A DNA stretch of 64,000 bases from Rhodoferax sp. (lineage in GTDB: Bacteria > Pseudomonadota > Gammaproteobacteria > Burkholderiales > Burkholderiaceae_C), in contig NZ_JAQURE010000004.1 of NCBI RefSeq assembly GCF_028715765.1, forward strand, positions 62,001 to 126,000, written 5' to 3'. How positions within the stretch are numbered: position 1 is the stretch's first letter; every line of letters begins with the position of its first letter. Positions 45,105-53,504 of the stretch are shown piece after piece. A model generated the notes under the pieces. It was not told the DNA's origin. It was given only the letters and a program-made list of their open reading frames with translations, and did no database searches. Made by a program: the position numbers and the translations under genes.

Positions 45105-45845
45105 TCAGCCTTGCATGCTGAGCAACTGGGCGGCCGAGCGGTCATCTGCTTCGGCGGTGGTCATCATTTTGGTTTGCGCATCAAACTGGCGTGCGGCCTG
45201 GATCATGCTGACCATGGTTTCAATGGCGTTGACGTTGGAGCCTTCGATCACGCCCAACTGCACCCGTGCATTGACATCGTTGGCGATGGGGTCGCCCGAG
45301 GTGGTGCGAAACAGCCCGTCGGCACTGCGCTTGAGCGGGTCTTCGGCGCTAGGTGTGGCCAGTTTCAGCCGCCCCACGCCGGCTGAGGGTTGGTTGCCCA
45401 GTTTGGCGGTGAGCGTGCCGTCAACACCCAGTGTGACCTCGGCACCGGGTGGCACGGTGATGGGGGCGCCGCCGTCACTGAGCACAGTCAGACCGGTATT
45501 GGTTTTGACCAAGCCTGTGGCATCGACTTCAAATGAACCGTTGCGGGTGTAGGCCTCCGTGCCATCAAGCCCTTGCACCGCAAACCAGGCGTTGCCGGTG
45601 GTCATGGCATCCATGGCACGCCCAGTGCGCTGGGGAGAACCAGGAATGTCCAGAAACCCTGGTGTGGCCTCCAGCCCCATGACCCGTGTGGTGGCGCCGT
45701 CGCCACGCACCGGCACTGAGCGGTAGGTGTAGAGCTCGGCACGGAACCCGTTGGTTGACACATTGGCCAGGTTGTTGGCCAAAATGGCTTGCCGATGCTC
45801 GGCCGCATTGGCGCCCGTCATGGCGGTGTAGATCAGGCGATCCAT
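45105..45845 (-). CDS. flgF: Flagellar proximal rod protein FlgF
   Basis: This 246-residue rod protein opens with DRLIYTAMTGANAAEHRQAI and [21 protein letters not shown]. It contains NAWFAVQGLDGTEAYTRNGSFEVD and ends with EGSNVNAIETMVSMIQAARQFDAQTKMM, all typical of FlgF. It is part of the rod between the basal body and hook, and lies 41 bp after flgE. Confidence 0.94.
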   Translation of the reverse strand: MDRLIYTAMTGANAAEHRQAILANNLANVSTNGFRAELYTYRSVPVRGDGATTRVMGLEATPGFLDIPGSPQRTGRAMDAMTTGNAWFAVQGLDGTEAYTRNGSFEVDATGLVKTNTGLTVLSDGGAPITVPPGAEVTLGVDGTLTAKLGNQPSAGVGRLKLATPSAEDPLKRSADGLFRTTSGDPIANDVNARVQLGVIEGSNVNAIETMVSMIQAARQFDAQTKMMTTAEADDRSAAQLLSMQG

Positions 45846-45886
45846 GGCGTCTGCTCCAGGTTATGGGGGTGGTTTCAGGTCAACGC

Positions 45887-47092
45887 TTAGCGCAAGTTGA
45901 CCAGGGTTGACATGATCTGGTCTTGCGTTTTGATGGTTTGGGCGTTGGCCTGGTAAGAGCGCTGAGCCGTCATCATGTTGACCAGCTCGGCGGTCAAGTC
46001 GACATTGGATTCCTCCAGGGCACCGCTGCGAATGGCGCCCATGCGCCCTACACCGGGTGAGCCGACCAACGCATTACCAGATGCAAAAGTGGCCGACCAG
46101 GCGTTACCGCCCAAGGGTTGCAAGCCTTGCACATTGCGGAAATCTGCCAAGGCAAGCTGGCCGTTGTATTGGGTTTGACCGTTGGAATAGCGGGCGGTGA
46201 TGACGCCACTCTCATTGATGTTGAGACCGGTGAGCTCACCCGGGGCATAGCCATTTTGGGTCAGGTTGGACACAGCAAACGATGAGCCGTATTGGGTGGC
46301 CTTGCTGAAGTCGATGGTGGCGGTAATGTCACCGGCCACTGTGTGCGGGTTGGTCACAGTGAATGACACGGGTGCCGCAGGGGTGGTCAAAGTGCCATCG
46401 GCACCAAAGCTCAATGAGGCAATGAGAGTGCCGCCGGTGGGGGCGTCATAGACGTCCCAGTTGTCGGTGGTGGTGGTGGCAACACGCTCAAAATACATGC
46501 TCAACGGCACCTCAGAGCCTTGCGAGTCGTACAGCGTGATGGCGGTGCCCTCAGTGCGCACCGCACCGGCGGTGGCCACTGCGGCACGCGCATCGAGATT
46601 GAACTCGGCACCAATCAGCGTGGTGGCGCTGGCCGCAATCGGGGCGGTGGTGGGGAGTTGGCGCTTGGTTGCAGTGGTGCTGGTGGGTTTGCCAGTGAGG
46701 TCGGTGTCGAACCCCATCACAAAGGCACCGGTGTTGGTTTTGATGTAACCGTCTTTGTCGAGTTTGAATGAGCCGTCACGGGTGTAGGCGGTCGAACCGT
46801 CAGACTGGGTGAGCTGAAAAAAACCGCCCCCATTGATGGCGACATCGAGGTTGTTGCCGGTGATGGTGATGTTGCCTTGGGTGAATTGCTGGGCAATCGC
46901 ACCGACGGCCACGCCAATGCCGCCTTGGGTGCCACTGCCCCCACCAATGCCCAGCGAGCTGGCTATCAGGTCGTTGAATTCAGCGCGAGACGATTTCATG
47001 CCCGTGGTGTTGGCGTTGGCAATGTTGTTGCCAATGACATCGAGGCTGCGGCTGGAGGCGTTGAGCCCAGCAAGTCCGGTTTGGAAAGACAT
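45887..47092 (-). CDS. flgE: Flagellar hook protein FlgE
   Basis: This 401-residue hook subunit starts with SFQTGLAGLNASSRSLDVIGNNIANANTTGMKSS and contains LDVAINGGGFFQLTQSDGSTAYTRDGSF. A variable middle follows, and it ends with ALEESNVDLTAELVNMMTAQRSYQANAQTIKTQDQIM. It polymerises into the universal joint. It is preceded by flgD, its assembly cap. Confidence 0.96.
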   Translation of the reverse strand: MSFQTGLAGLNASSRSLDVIGNNIANANTTGMKSSRAEFNDLIASSLGIGGGSGTQGGIGVAVGAIAQQFTQGNITITGNNLDVAINGGGFFQLTQSDGSTAYTRDGSFKLDKDGYIKTNTGAFVMGFDTDLTGKPTSTTATKRQLPTTAPIAASATTLIGAEFNLDARAAVATAGAVRTEGTAITLYDSQGSEVPLSMYFERVATTTTDNWDVYDAPTGGTLIASLSFGADGTLTTPAAPVSFTVTNPHTVAGDITATIDFSKATQYGSSFAVSNLTQNGYAPGELTGLNINESGVITARYSNGQTQYNGQLALADFRNVQGLQPLGGNAWSATFASGNALVGSPGVGRMGAIRSGALEESNVDLTAELVNMMTAQRSYQANAQTIKTQDQIMSTLVNLR

Positions 47093-47121
47093 GATGGTTT
47101 CCTTTGTGGTCTGAAAATAAG

Positions 47122-47781
47122 TTAAAGAATGGCTTTGACGCTGCTGTAGGCCACATCCGGGCGACCTTGCAGCTGGACTTTCATGCCGGTGGCGTCGCTG
47201 CTGACTGAAGACACGGTGGCGCGTGCCATGGCGGTGTTGGCAATGGTTTGGCCGCCCAAGGTGGCCGTGACGCGGTAACTGGGGTTGCCGCTGTAGTTGT
47301 AGGCCGAGGCATCCCAGTTGAAGTTGTTGCGACCAGCCTCCAGCGCGCCCAGGTTGAGCGTGTCGATGACTTGGCCGCTGGGCGACAAAATGTCAACCTT
47401 CACGCTTTCAGCACGCCCGGCCAGATCAATTGCGCCACTGGCTGTGTTGTTGTTCACGGTCAGGGTGTTGCCATCAATCAGCACGTCATGCCCGACCATG
47501 CTGGAGCCTTGCAGCACCTGCATGGCGGTAAATTGCTCGGCCATGCTTTTCAGGGTGTCGTTGACTTGTTGAATGCCGGTGACGGTGTTGATTTGCGCCA
47601 TTTGGCTGGTCATTTGGGCGTTGTCGACCGGGTTCATCGGGTCTTGGTTGTTCAACTGCGCCACCAGCAGTTTCAAAAAACGGTCTTGCGCGGCGTTCAT
47701 GTCGGCCGCGCTGTTGCTGGCGGTTGCGGCGCTGCTGGTGGCAGCGGCGCTTGCTGTGGAGGAGGTGGTAGGTGTCAACAT
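47122..47781 (-). CDS. flgD: Flagellar hook cap protein FlgD
   Basis: This 219-residue hook-assembly scaffold has the conserved N-terminal RFLKLLVAQLNNQDPMNPVDNAQMTSQMAQINTVTGI (residues 34-70). A C-terminal Ig-like/tudor domain contains SPSGQVIDTLNLGALEAGRNNFNWDA. The Ala/Ser/Thr-rich leader is typical. The protein caps the growing hook and is lost on completion. Confidence 0.95.
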   Translation of the reverse strand: MLTPTTSSTASAAATSSAATASNSAADMNAAQDRFLKLLVAQLNNQDPMNPVDNAQMTSQMAQINTVTGIQQVNDTLKSMAEQFTAMQVLQGSSMVGHDVLIDGNTLTVNNNTASGAIDLAGRAESVKVDILSPSGQVIDTLNLGALEAGRNNFNWDASAYNYSGNPSYRVTATLGGQTIANTAMARATVSSVSSDATGMKVQLQGRPDVAYSSVKAIL

Positions 47782-47799
47782 GGTGATGGCCGGTGATGT

Positions 47800-48204
47800 T
47801 TATTGACCCATTTGCAGCGTTTTAAGCAGCAAGGTTTTGGCAGTGTTCATGACTTCAATGTTGTTTTGGTAGGAGCGCGAGGCTGAAATCATGTTGACCA
47901 TTTCTTCCACTGGGTTCACGTTGGAATAGTTCACATACCCTTCAGCGTCGGCTGAGGGGTGGTTGGGGTCGTGAATGCGTTTGAACGGCACATTGCTCTC
48001 GGTGATGCCACTGACCTTGACCCCGGCGGTGGCGTCGGTGCCCATGGGCACGGTTTGAAAGACCACGTTGCGGCTTTTGTAAGCCTGGCCATCTGGACCA
48101 GCCACCGCGTCCACGTTGGCCAGGTTGCTGGCCACCACGTTGAGGCGTTGCGATTGGGCACTGACGGCGCTGCCCGAGACGTTGAAAATGGAAAACATTG
48201 ACAT
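47800..48204 (-). CDS. flgC: Flagellar proximal rod protein FlgC
   Basis: This 134-residue rod protein contains SIFNVSGSAVSAQSQRLNVVASNLANVD near the N-terminus and YVNYSNVNPVEEMVNMISASRSYQNNIEVMNTAKTLLLKTL at the C-terminus. Both are diagnostic of FlgC. It lies 1 bp after the flgB stop in the same operon. Confidence 0.96.
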   Translation of the reverse strand: MSMFSIFNVSGSAVSAQSQRLNVVASNLANVDAVAGPDGQAYKSRNVVFQTVPMGTDATAGVKVSGITESNVPFKRIHDPNHPSADAEGYVNYSNVNPVEEMVNMISASRSYQNNIEVMNTAKTLLLKTLQMGQ

Positions 48205-48205
48205 G

Positions 48206-48664
48206 TTATTGCCCCTGGATGGCGCTCAAAATGGTCTTGGACTGGCCATTGATGAAGCGCAGGGTAGATTCATAGCGCACTGAGTTGTCCACGAAGCTGG
48301 CACGTTCACGATCCATGTCCACGCTGTTGCCGTCCACACTGGGTTGGCTTTGCATGGCATAGGCCAGCGTGGGGTTGCCCCCAAGTTGCCCTTGGCTGAG
48401 GCCGCCCAGCGCCATGTGATTGACATGGGTGGTGTTGCCTGCCGATTGGCTGGCAGCGCCACTGGGTGTCATGCTCAAAGGGGGCAAGCTGCGGCTGCTT
48501 TGCCCGGTCATTTGTGCCAAGGCGTCTTTGAAGTTGAAGTCTCGCGCCACATAGCCCGGCGTGTCGGCATTGGCCATGTTGCTGGCCAGAATGCGTTGGC
48601 GTTCGGCACGCAGCACCAAGGCTTTGGCATGAATATCCAATCCTTGGGTCATTTGAGCAAACAT
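48206..48664 (-). CDS. flgB: Flagellar proximal rod protein FlgB
   Basis: This 152-residue rod protein has the motif ALVLRAERQRILASNMANADTPGYVARDFNFKDAL and the ending FVDNSVRYESTLRFINGQSKTILSAIQGQ. It is the first gene of the flgBCDEFGHIJKL operon. A GAGGTGTTGC ribosome-binding region precedes the ATG. The 180-bp gap to divergent flgA should hold class II promoters, but none could be assigned by eye. Confidence 0.96.
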   Translation of the reverse strand: MFAQMTQGLDIHAKALVLRAERQRILASNMANADTPGYVARDFNFKDALAQMTGQSSRSLPPLSMTPSGAASQSAGNTTHVNHMALGGLSQGQLGGNPTLAYAMQSQPSVDGNSVDMDRERASFVDNSVRYESTLRFINGQSKTILSAIQGQ

Positions 48665-48844
48665 GCAACACCTCGACTTTCTTGAAACTGCCCCACGCCA
48701 TGTCTGGCGGTGGCTGTGTGTGGTTTGATTATGAAAATGCAGCCAGATTTCTAAACTGCAATAAAAGGGTTAAAGCTGCGCTACTTTATGGCTTTGGTTT
48801 TCTGGCTGCGGCCTAAAGTCAACGTCGTTATGGAGAGTTTTGCC

Positions 48845-49612
48845 ATGTTGACTGCCTTCACCCGTTTGATTCAAACCCAATGTGTTCATGTGGGCAAACT
48901 GCCATGTGCTGTATTGGGGGTGCTGAGCCTGTTGAGCTTAGGTGGCGCGGCACAGACGCAAACCACGATTGAAGCGGTGGACACCTCTGCCTTGTACGCT
49001 AATGCCCAGCAATGGGTCGACAGCACACTGGTCAACCAATCCGCAAGTTTGCCCCTGCGCATGGAAGTCAGTGTGGGGCAGCTTGATCCGCGTCTGAAGT
49101 TGGCGCCCTGTAGTCAAGTCCAGCCCTATTTGCCGCCCAACACTCGGCTGTGGGGTAAGACGCGCGTAGGGTTGCGCTGCGTGGCGGGTGTGAGCAAGTG
49201 GAATGTGTTTTTGCCCATCACCGTCAGAGCCTTTGGCCCTGCCTGGGTGATCAAAGGACAAGTGTCTCAGGGGGTGGCGTTGTCTGAAGACGATGCCATG
49301 CAAGTCGAGGTGGATTGGGCCGAGCTGGGCAGCCCAGTGATTGCCAATGCCTCAGATTGGGTGGGGCAAACCGCCACCCGTGCCTTGTTCACCGGTCAGG
49401 CCTTGCGGCAAGACATGGTGAAAGCGGCGCAAGTGTTTCAGGCCGGCGCTCAAGTCAGGGTGCTGGCGCGCGGTGTGGGCTTTGAAATTGCCACCAGCGG
49501 CCAGGCTGTGTCTGTGGGTGTGATGGGGCAAAGCGCCAAGGTGCGCATGGACAATGGCCGCGTCATGACCGGTCAAGTGGTTGACAGCCGCACCATCAGG
49601 CTTGAATTATGA
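48845..49612 (+). CDS. flgA: Flagellar P-ring assembly chaperone FlgA
   Basis: This 255-residue periplasmic protein has a Sec signal (hydrophobic region about 19-33) and a SAF-type domain. The mature part contains LDPRLKLAPCSQVQPYLPPNTRLWGKTRVGLRC and the C-terminal GVMGQSAKVRMDNGRVMTGQVVDSRTIRLEL typical of FlgA. It helps FlgI assemble the P ring. The ATG at 48845 has GGAGAG seven bases upstream; ATGs at 48788 and 48830 are less likely. Confidence 0.93.
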   Translation: MLTAFTRLIQTQCVHVGKLPCAVLGVLSLLSLGGAAQTQTTIEAVDTSALYANAQQWVDSTLVNQSASLPLRMEVSVGQLDPRLKLAPCSQVQPYLPPNTRLWGKTRVGLRCVAGVSKWNVFLPITVRAFGPAWVIKGQVSQGVALSEDDAMQVEVDWAELGSPVIANASDWVGQTATRALFTGQALRQDMVKAAQVFQAGAQVRVLARGVGFEIATSGQAVSVGVMGQSAKVRMDNGRVMTGQVVDSRTIRLEL

Positions 49613-49639
49613 AATCCGTGGGTGTTTTCAAAATAAGGC

Positions 49640-49666
49640 TAAAGTTCGGCCGTTTATTGCCGAAAG
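49640..49666 (+). promoter_or_regulatory. Sigma-28 (FliA) promoter for flgM-flgN
   Basis: TAAAGTTC, an 11-base spacer and GCCGAAAG match TAAAGTTT-N11-GCCGATAA at 14 of 16 positions. It lies 43 bp upstream of the flgM ATG. Confidence 0.85.
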
Positions 49667-49708
49667 TCTTCTTACGAGGCTACAACCATCGTAGTTTTGG
49701 AGAACACC

Positions 49709-50035
49709 ATGAAAATCAGTCCACCCCTAGACAATTCGCTTGCTTTGAGCAACAGCACTGCCGCATTGGCCGCCAAGACCGCGCCAACTGCCAGCACGAC
49801 AGCGAAAACATCTGCCAGCAAAAGCACGCAGTCTGCGGGGGTTGCTGTCACCATGTCGAGCATGGCGAAGTCTCTGGAAGCTGCCACCAAAGGCCAGGCG
49901 CCAGAGGTAGACATGGCCAAAGTCAATGCGGTGCGCAGTGCCATTGCACAAGGCACGTATGTGGTCAATCCCGAAGCCATTGCCGACAAACTGTTATCCA
50001 ACGCCCAGGAAATGCTCACGCGCAGCCGCGTTTAA
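49709..50035 (+). CDS. flgM: Anti-sigma-28 factor FlgM
   Basis: This 108-residue protein binds FliA and blocks late flagellar genes until it is exported through the finished hook. The first half is Ala/Ser/Thr-rich and disordered. The FliA-binding C-terminus is VDMAKVNAVRSAIAQGTYVVNPEAIADKLLSNAQEML (residues 69-105). The start at 49709 has GGAG six bases upstream. A sigma-28 promoter directly upstream gives the expected autoregulatory loop. Confidence 0.93.
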   Translation: MKISPPLDNSLALSNSTAALAAKTAPTASTTAKTSASKSTQSAGVAVTMSSMAKSLEAATKGQAPEVDMAKVNAVRSAIAQGTYVVNPEAIADKLLSNAQEMLTRSRV

Positions 50036-50066
50036 GTCGCTTTTTTCTGGTTTTTAAGGAAAAACC

Positions 50067-50462
50067 ATGAACACCATGAAATTTGAAGGCCAGTTAGGAC
50101 AATTTGAGTCTCAACTGGCTTTGTTGTCTGCAGCGCTGGTTCAAAACAACCCCAATGAATTGGTGGCTGCGTCGGCAGAACTGCAAAGCATGCTGGTGCG
50201 GTTTTCCAAAGAACTCATGCCTTTTGCCAAAGGCATCCAAGGCAACACACGGGCGCAGTGGCGGGTCAAAAAAATAGCTGTTGCGTTAAGCGCTGTGCGC
50301 CAAGGGTTGTTGCGTCAAAGTGTGCAGGTGGAGCGTGCCTTGGTCACCTTGATGCCCACCAGCCAAAACAACACTTACGCGCCAAGCTCTGGCACTTACG
50401 GCCGCCAACCTTATGGCAGCGCAGGCCGACAAAGCGGCGAATTCAGAGCCTTGTCAGCTTAG
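50067..50462 (+). CDS. flgN: FlgN-family export chaperone
   Basis: This 131-residue, mostly helical protein lies in the usual position after flgM. The pattern FESQLALLSAALVQNNPNELVAASAELQSM and ALSAVRQGLLRQSVQVERALVTLMP fits the FlgN chaperone that delivers FlgK and FlgL to the export gate. A Gly/Ser/Tyr/Arg-rich tail follows. Identification depends partly on position. A repeat-like segment lies inside it. Confidence 0.8.
   Translation: MNTMKFEGQLGQFESQLALLSAALVQNNPNELVAASAELQSMLVRFSKELMPFAKGIQGNTRAQWRVKKIAVALSAVRQGLLRQSVQVERALVTLMPTSQNNTYAPSSGTYGRQPYGSAGRQSGEFRALSA
50270..50296 (+). repeat. Repeat-like segment in flgN
   Basis: AAAAATAGCTG followed by TTGCGTTAAGCGCTG has the ATAGCT, GCG and AAGCGCT parts of the dispersed repeat in the usual order. 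It is in frame, encoding KIAVALSAV. Confidence 0.45.
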
Positions 50463-50503
50463 CAAACCCAACCTACCACCAGCTGTAGGGCTCTCTTGTC
50501 TGA

Positions 50504-50551
50504 TGTAGGGCGGACTTCAGTCCACCGTGGTCGTTTGAAGTCGCACCTACA
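50504..50551. repeat. REP-like inverted repeat between convergent flgN and fliA
   Basis: TGTAGG at the left end pairs with CCTACA at the right end, and GGACT-TC-AGTCC forms an inner hairpin. It sits in the 108-bp gap between two convergent genes and might also act as a transcription barrier. A second CTGTAGGG occurs about 20 bp before it. Confidence 0.6.
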
Positions 50552-50570
50552 AAATACCTTCAAACAAATC

Positions 50571-51287
50571 TCAGTGGCTGCGCATTTTGGCGCGCAGGCG
50601 GGCAATCGATTGGCTGTGAAGTTGGCACACGCGTGACTCGGTCACATCTAATACCGCCGCAATTTCTTTCAAATTCATGTCCTCTTCGTAGTACATGCTC
50701 ATGATGTACTGCTCGCGCTCGGGCAGGTTTTTGATGGCTGCCACCAATGCCGTGCGCATGCGCTGGTCGCTGAGCATGTTCAGCGGGTCAGCTTGGGTAT
50801 CACCCAGATGGCGATCCAGAAAACTGTCTTCTTCATCTGGGTTGTGGGTCATGTCTTCCAGGTAAACCAGCTGGGTTCCGCGTACCTTGTTCAACAAGCT
50901 TTGGTATTCCACCAGGCTCACCCCCAACTCTTTGGCGATTTCGCTCTCTATCGGGCTGCGTCCCAAACGGTGTTCGAGTTTGCGCATGGCTTCTTCAATG
51001 TCTTTTTGGCTCTTGCGGGTGCCGCGTGAAGCCCAGTCGTTTTCGCGCAGTTCATCTAGCATGGCACCGCGAATGCGTTGGGTGGCAAAGGTTTCAAACT
51101 GCACCCCTTGCGTGGCCTCAAAGCGCGAGAGTGCCTCAGACAGCCCCATCAAGCCGACCTGAATCAGGTCGTCTACTTGCACGTTGGCAGGCAGTTTGGC
51201 CATCATGTGATGCGCCAGTTTGCGCACCAGGGGTTGGTATTGACGGATCAGGGCATTGCGGTCAAGCTGGCCCTTGGCGGTATACAT
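50571..51287 (-). CDS. fliA: Flagellar sigma factor 28 (FliA)
   Basis: This 238-residue sigma factor has region 2 (HHMMAKLPANVQVDDLIQVGLMGLSEALSRFEATQGVQFETFATQRIRGAMLDELRENDW split over residues 27-86). Region 3 and region 4 (LPEREQYIMSMYYEEDMNLKEIAAVLDVTESRVCQLHSQSIARLR) follow. It transcribes late flagellar genes including those with the promoters seen here. The ATG at 51287 overlaps the stop of the FlhG-like gene by one base. Confidence 0.96.
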   Translation of the reverse strand: MYTAKGQLDRNALIRQYQPLVRKLAHHMMAKLPANVQVDDLIQVGLMGLSEALSRFEATQGVQFETFATQRIRGAMLDELRENDWASRGTRKSQKDIEEAMRKLEHRLGRSPIESEIAKELGVSLVEYQSLLNKVRGTQLVYLEDMTHNPDEEDSFLDRHLGDTQADPLNMLSDQRMRTALVAAIKNLPEREQYIMSMYYEEDMNLKEIAAVLDVTESRVCQLHSQSIARLRAKMRSH

Positions 51288-52024
51288 CAATGTGTCCTTT
51301 GTGGCTGCTGGCGTTGCAGAGGTACCGCGTTTTCGAGCAGTTGCAAGGCCAAGCGGCTGATGTCGTCTTGCGACGTTTGCGGGTTACCCAAAGCAGAAAC
51401 GGTGATGGGTTTGATCTCCAGCCCCAAAAAAGTCAAGGCGCAATGTTGCAGGGTTTGAACAGGGCTGGGCATGTGGATGGGGGTGGAAGTTTGCAGCTCA
51501 ATGTTAGCAACTGTCGGTTGCAGTTGCGCATCTTGCATCAGCACTTTCATGGCCTGGTAAGCTGACATGGAGGCAGACCGCAGTGGCGGCAGCACCAACA
51601 AGGGTGTCAAACCACTGTTTTTAAGCAACTGGGTCAGTGTGGTCGCGCTGGCGTAAAGCAGTACCACGCCGTCACTTCGAAACAAGTGCCCGACCGAGCC
51701 CGCGTGGAATCCCGTGCTGCTGAGTTGAGCAAACCCCAAGGCTGCCGGCAACACGCGCCAAGCACTTGCATCTTGCTCAACATTTGCATGCCCAAGCGGG
51801 TCTTGCAGCAGATGAATCAAGCCTGGGTTGCTATCAGTTTCAGACTTGTTGCCGTCCAGTACCAGCACGGGCAGACCCAGCTCAACCCAGGAATGGCACA
51901 AGCTCCAGAGCAGCGGCAATTCACCTTGTTGTTGGCCATGACTGGCTACTGCCATCAGTTTGGGGCTGGCCAGGGGCGCCATGGCTTGCAAGCCTGCGGC
52001 TTGGTTGATGCACGGTTCAAGCAT
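51287..52024 (-). CDS. Degenerate FlhG/FleN-like protein lacking the P-loop
   Basis: This 245-residue protein lies between flhF and fliA, the normal position of flhG. The N-terminal INQAAGLQAM (residues 6-15) matches the DQAxGL motif by which FlhG stimulates FlhF GTPase. The next strand KLMAVASHGQQQGELPLLW aligns in position with the MinD-type P-loop (VTxGKGGVGKT), but the glycines and both lysines are missing. PVLVLDGNKSE resembles the following LLLDAD strand. It therefore looks like a pseudo-ATPase that may still act on FlhF. It overlaps flhF by 8 bp. Confidence 0.72.
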   Translation of the reverse strand: MLEPCINQAAGLQAMAPLASPKLMAVASHGQQQGELPLLWSLCHSWVELGLPVLVLDGNKSETDSNPGLIHLLQDPLGHANVEQDASAWRVLPAALGFAQLSSTGFHAGSVGHLFRSDGVVLLYASATTLTQLLKNSGLTPLLVLPPLRSASMSAYQAMKVLMQDAQLQPTVANIELQTSTPIHMPSPVQTLQHCALTFLGLEIKPITVSALGNPQTSQDDISRLALQLLENAVPLQRQQPQRTH

Positions 52025-53504
52025 GAAGGTGCTCGGTGTGAAGGGGGGCGCTGTCAGCAAAAAAGAAACCCAAATCAGTGGCTTTGGGGTCAAAGGCAGA
52101 CTTGGTTGGGGCGCGCATGGACATGGCCACCAGCTTGGCGGCGTCAGCACGCTCCCAGTCTTCAGGTACTTTTTGACCCATGGTCACGCCACGCAACAGC
52201 AACTGGTGCCGAATCACGGCATCCAACGCTGGGCCAACTTTGGCTGCTTCATCAATTTTGGACAGGATGGCTTGCTGCACCCCACCGGTTTTGAATGACG
52301 ACACCACATCGTCAAGCGTGTCGCCATGGCCGCCCGCATTGAGCACCAGCAGGCGGTTGACATTGGGCAGGTCAAGCACATCCATCATGTCGCGTTTTCG
52401 TGGATCGCTGGGGGCAATGCCGGTGGTGTCAATCAGCACCATTTTTTTATTGGCCAACAAACCCAACAAGTCTTGCAAAGCAGCGCGGTCATGCGCCAAG
52501 TGCGCGACCACCCCCAACATGCGGCCGTAGGCGCGCAATTGCTCATGGGCGCCCACGCGGTAGGTGTCAAGGGTGATCAAGCCTACGCTGTTGGCGCCAT
52601 GGGTGCGGGCGCAAAGCCCAGCCAACTTGGCGGCGGTGGTGGTTTTGCCCACGCCCGTGGCGCCGACCAGCGCGTAGATGCCGCCCTCGTCATGAATGGC
52701 ACGGGTGTCGGCATCGGTGTGCAGGTTGCGCGTGAGCACGTCCATCACCCAGCGCATGGCATCAGGTGCGCTGGCATCTTCTTGCAGGCGCTCCAAAATG
52801 GTTCTGGCCAGGGTTGGGGAGTAGCCTGAGCGAATCAACTTGAGCATCAAATTGGAATGAATCGGGCTTTGCCGGGTTTGCCCTAGCCAGGTCAGCGTGT
52901 TGAAGCGGTCTTCAATCAAGGTTTTCATGGCTTGCAGCTCGGCCGCAATGCCTTGCGGTACGGCTTGCGTGGGGACGGCTGGTGCCTGGCTTGCGCTGCG
53001 CAGGCTTGGGCGCGGCGCAGTTTGCGGGTTGGCTTGTGCCAATGGCTGGCGTGCCACAGGTTTGGCGGGTGGCTCTGGCATTTGAAATGCGGGAATGTGA
53101 ATGGCGTTGGCGCGTGCGCTGCCCAGCGTGGGGTGATCTTGCTCGGCGCGCTCGGCCAGGCTGGGCTGACCCGTCTGGGCTTCTTGGCGGCGGCGCAGCA
53201 TGCGCTCACGCACATAGTCTTGAAACGACAGTGTGCTCATGGCCATTTGGGTGGTGTCGTCCAACACCTTGCTGTTGGGGTCGGCTTTGGGCGCAATGAA
53301 GGTTTGAGCTGTGGGGGGACGTTTGGGGGTGGGCTGTGCATCGCCCCGGTCAAGTGCAGCCAGTGTGTCTTCACCGGTGGCAATGACTTCAATGCCGTGG
53401 TCGGTGGTGCGGTTAGACAAAATCAGCGTGCCATCGCCAAAAGTCATGCGGGCTTTGGCAAGGGCTTCGCGAGCGGTGAGGGCGGTAAAGCGTTGGATGT
53501 TCAT
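52017..53504 (-). CDS. flhF: Flagellar placement GTPase FlhF
   Basis: This 495-residue SRP-type GTPase determines where flagella form. The N-terminal B domain starts MNIQRFTALTAREALAKARMTFGDGTLILSNR. A Pro/Ala-rich linker and N domain follow, then the G domain with GATGVGKTTTAAKLA near residue 280, TLDTYRVGAHEQLRAYGR, VLIDTTGIAPSD and SKIDEAAKVGPALDA. Its ATG overlaps the flhA stop (ATGA). Its normal regulator FlhG is represented by the degenerate gene downstream. Confidence 0.95.
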   Translation of the reverse strand: MNIQRFTALTAREALAKARMTFGDGTLILSNRTTDHGIEVIATGEDTLAALDRGDAQPTPKRPPTAQTFIAPKADPNSKVLDDTTQMAMSTLSFQDYVRERMLRRRQEAQTGQPSLAERAEQDHPTLGSARANAIHIPAFQMPEPPAKPVARQPLAQANPQTAPRPSLRSASQAPAVPTQAVPQGIAAELQAMKTLIEDRFNTLTWLGQTRQSPIHSNLMLKLIRSGYSPTLARTILERLQEDASAPDAMRWVMDVLTRNLHTDADTRAIHDEGGIYALVGATGVGKTTTAAKLAGLCARTHGANSVGLITLDTYRVGAHEQLRAYGRMLGVVAHLAHDRAALQDLLGLLANKKMVLIDTTGIAPSDPRKRDMMDVLDLPNVNRLLVLNAGGHGDTLDDVVSSFKTGGVQQAILSKIDEAAKVGPALDAVIRHQLLLRGVTMGQKVPEDWERADAAKLVAMSMRAPTKSAFDPKATDLGFFFADSAPLHTEHLHA

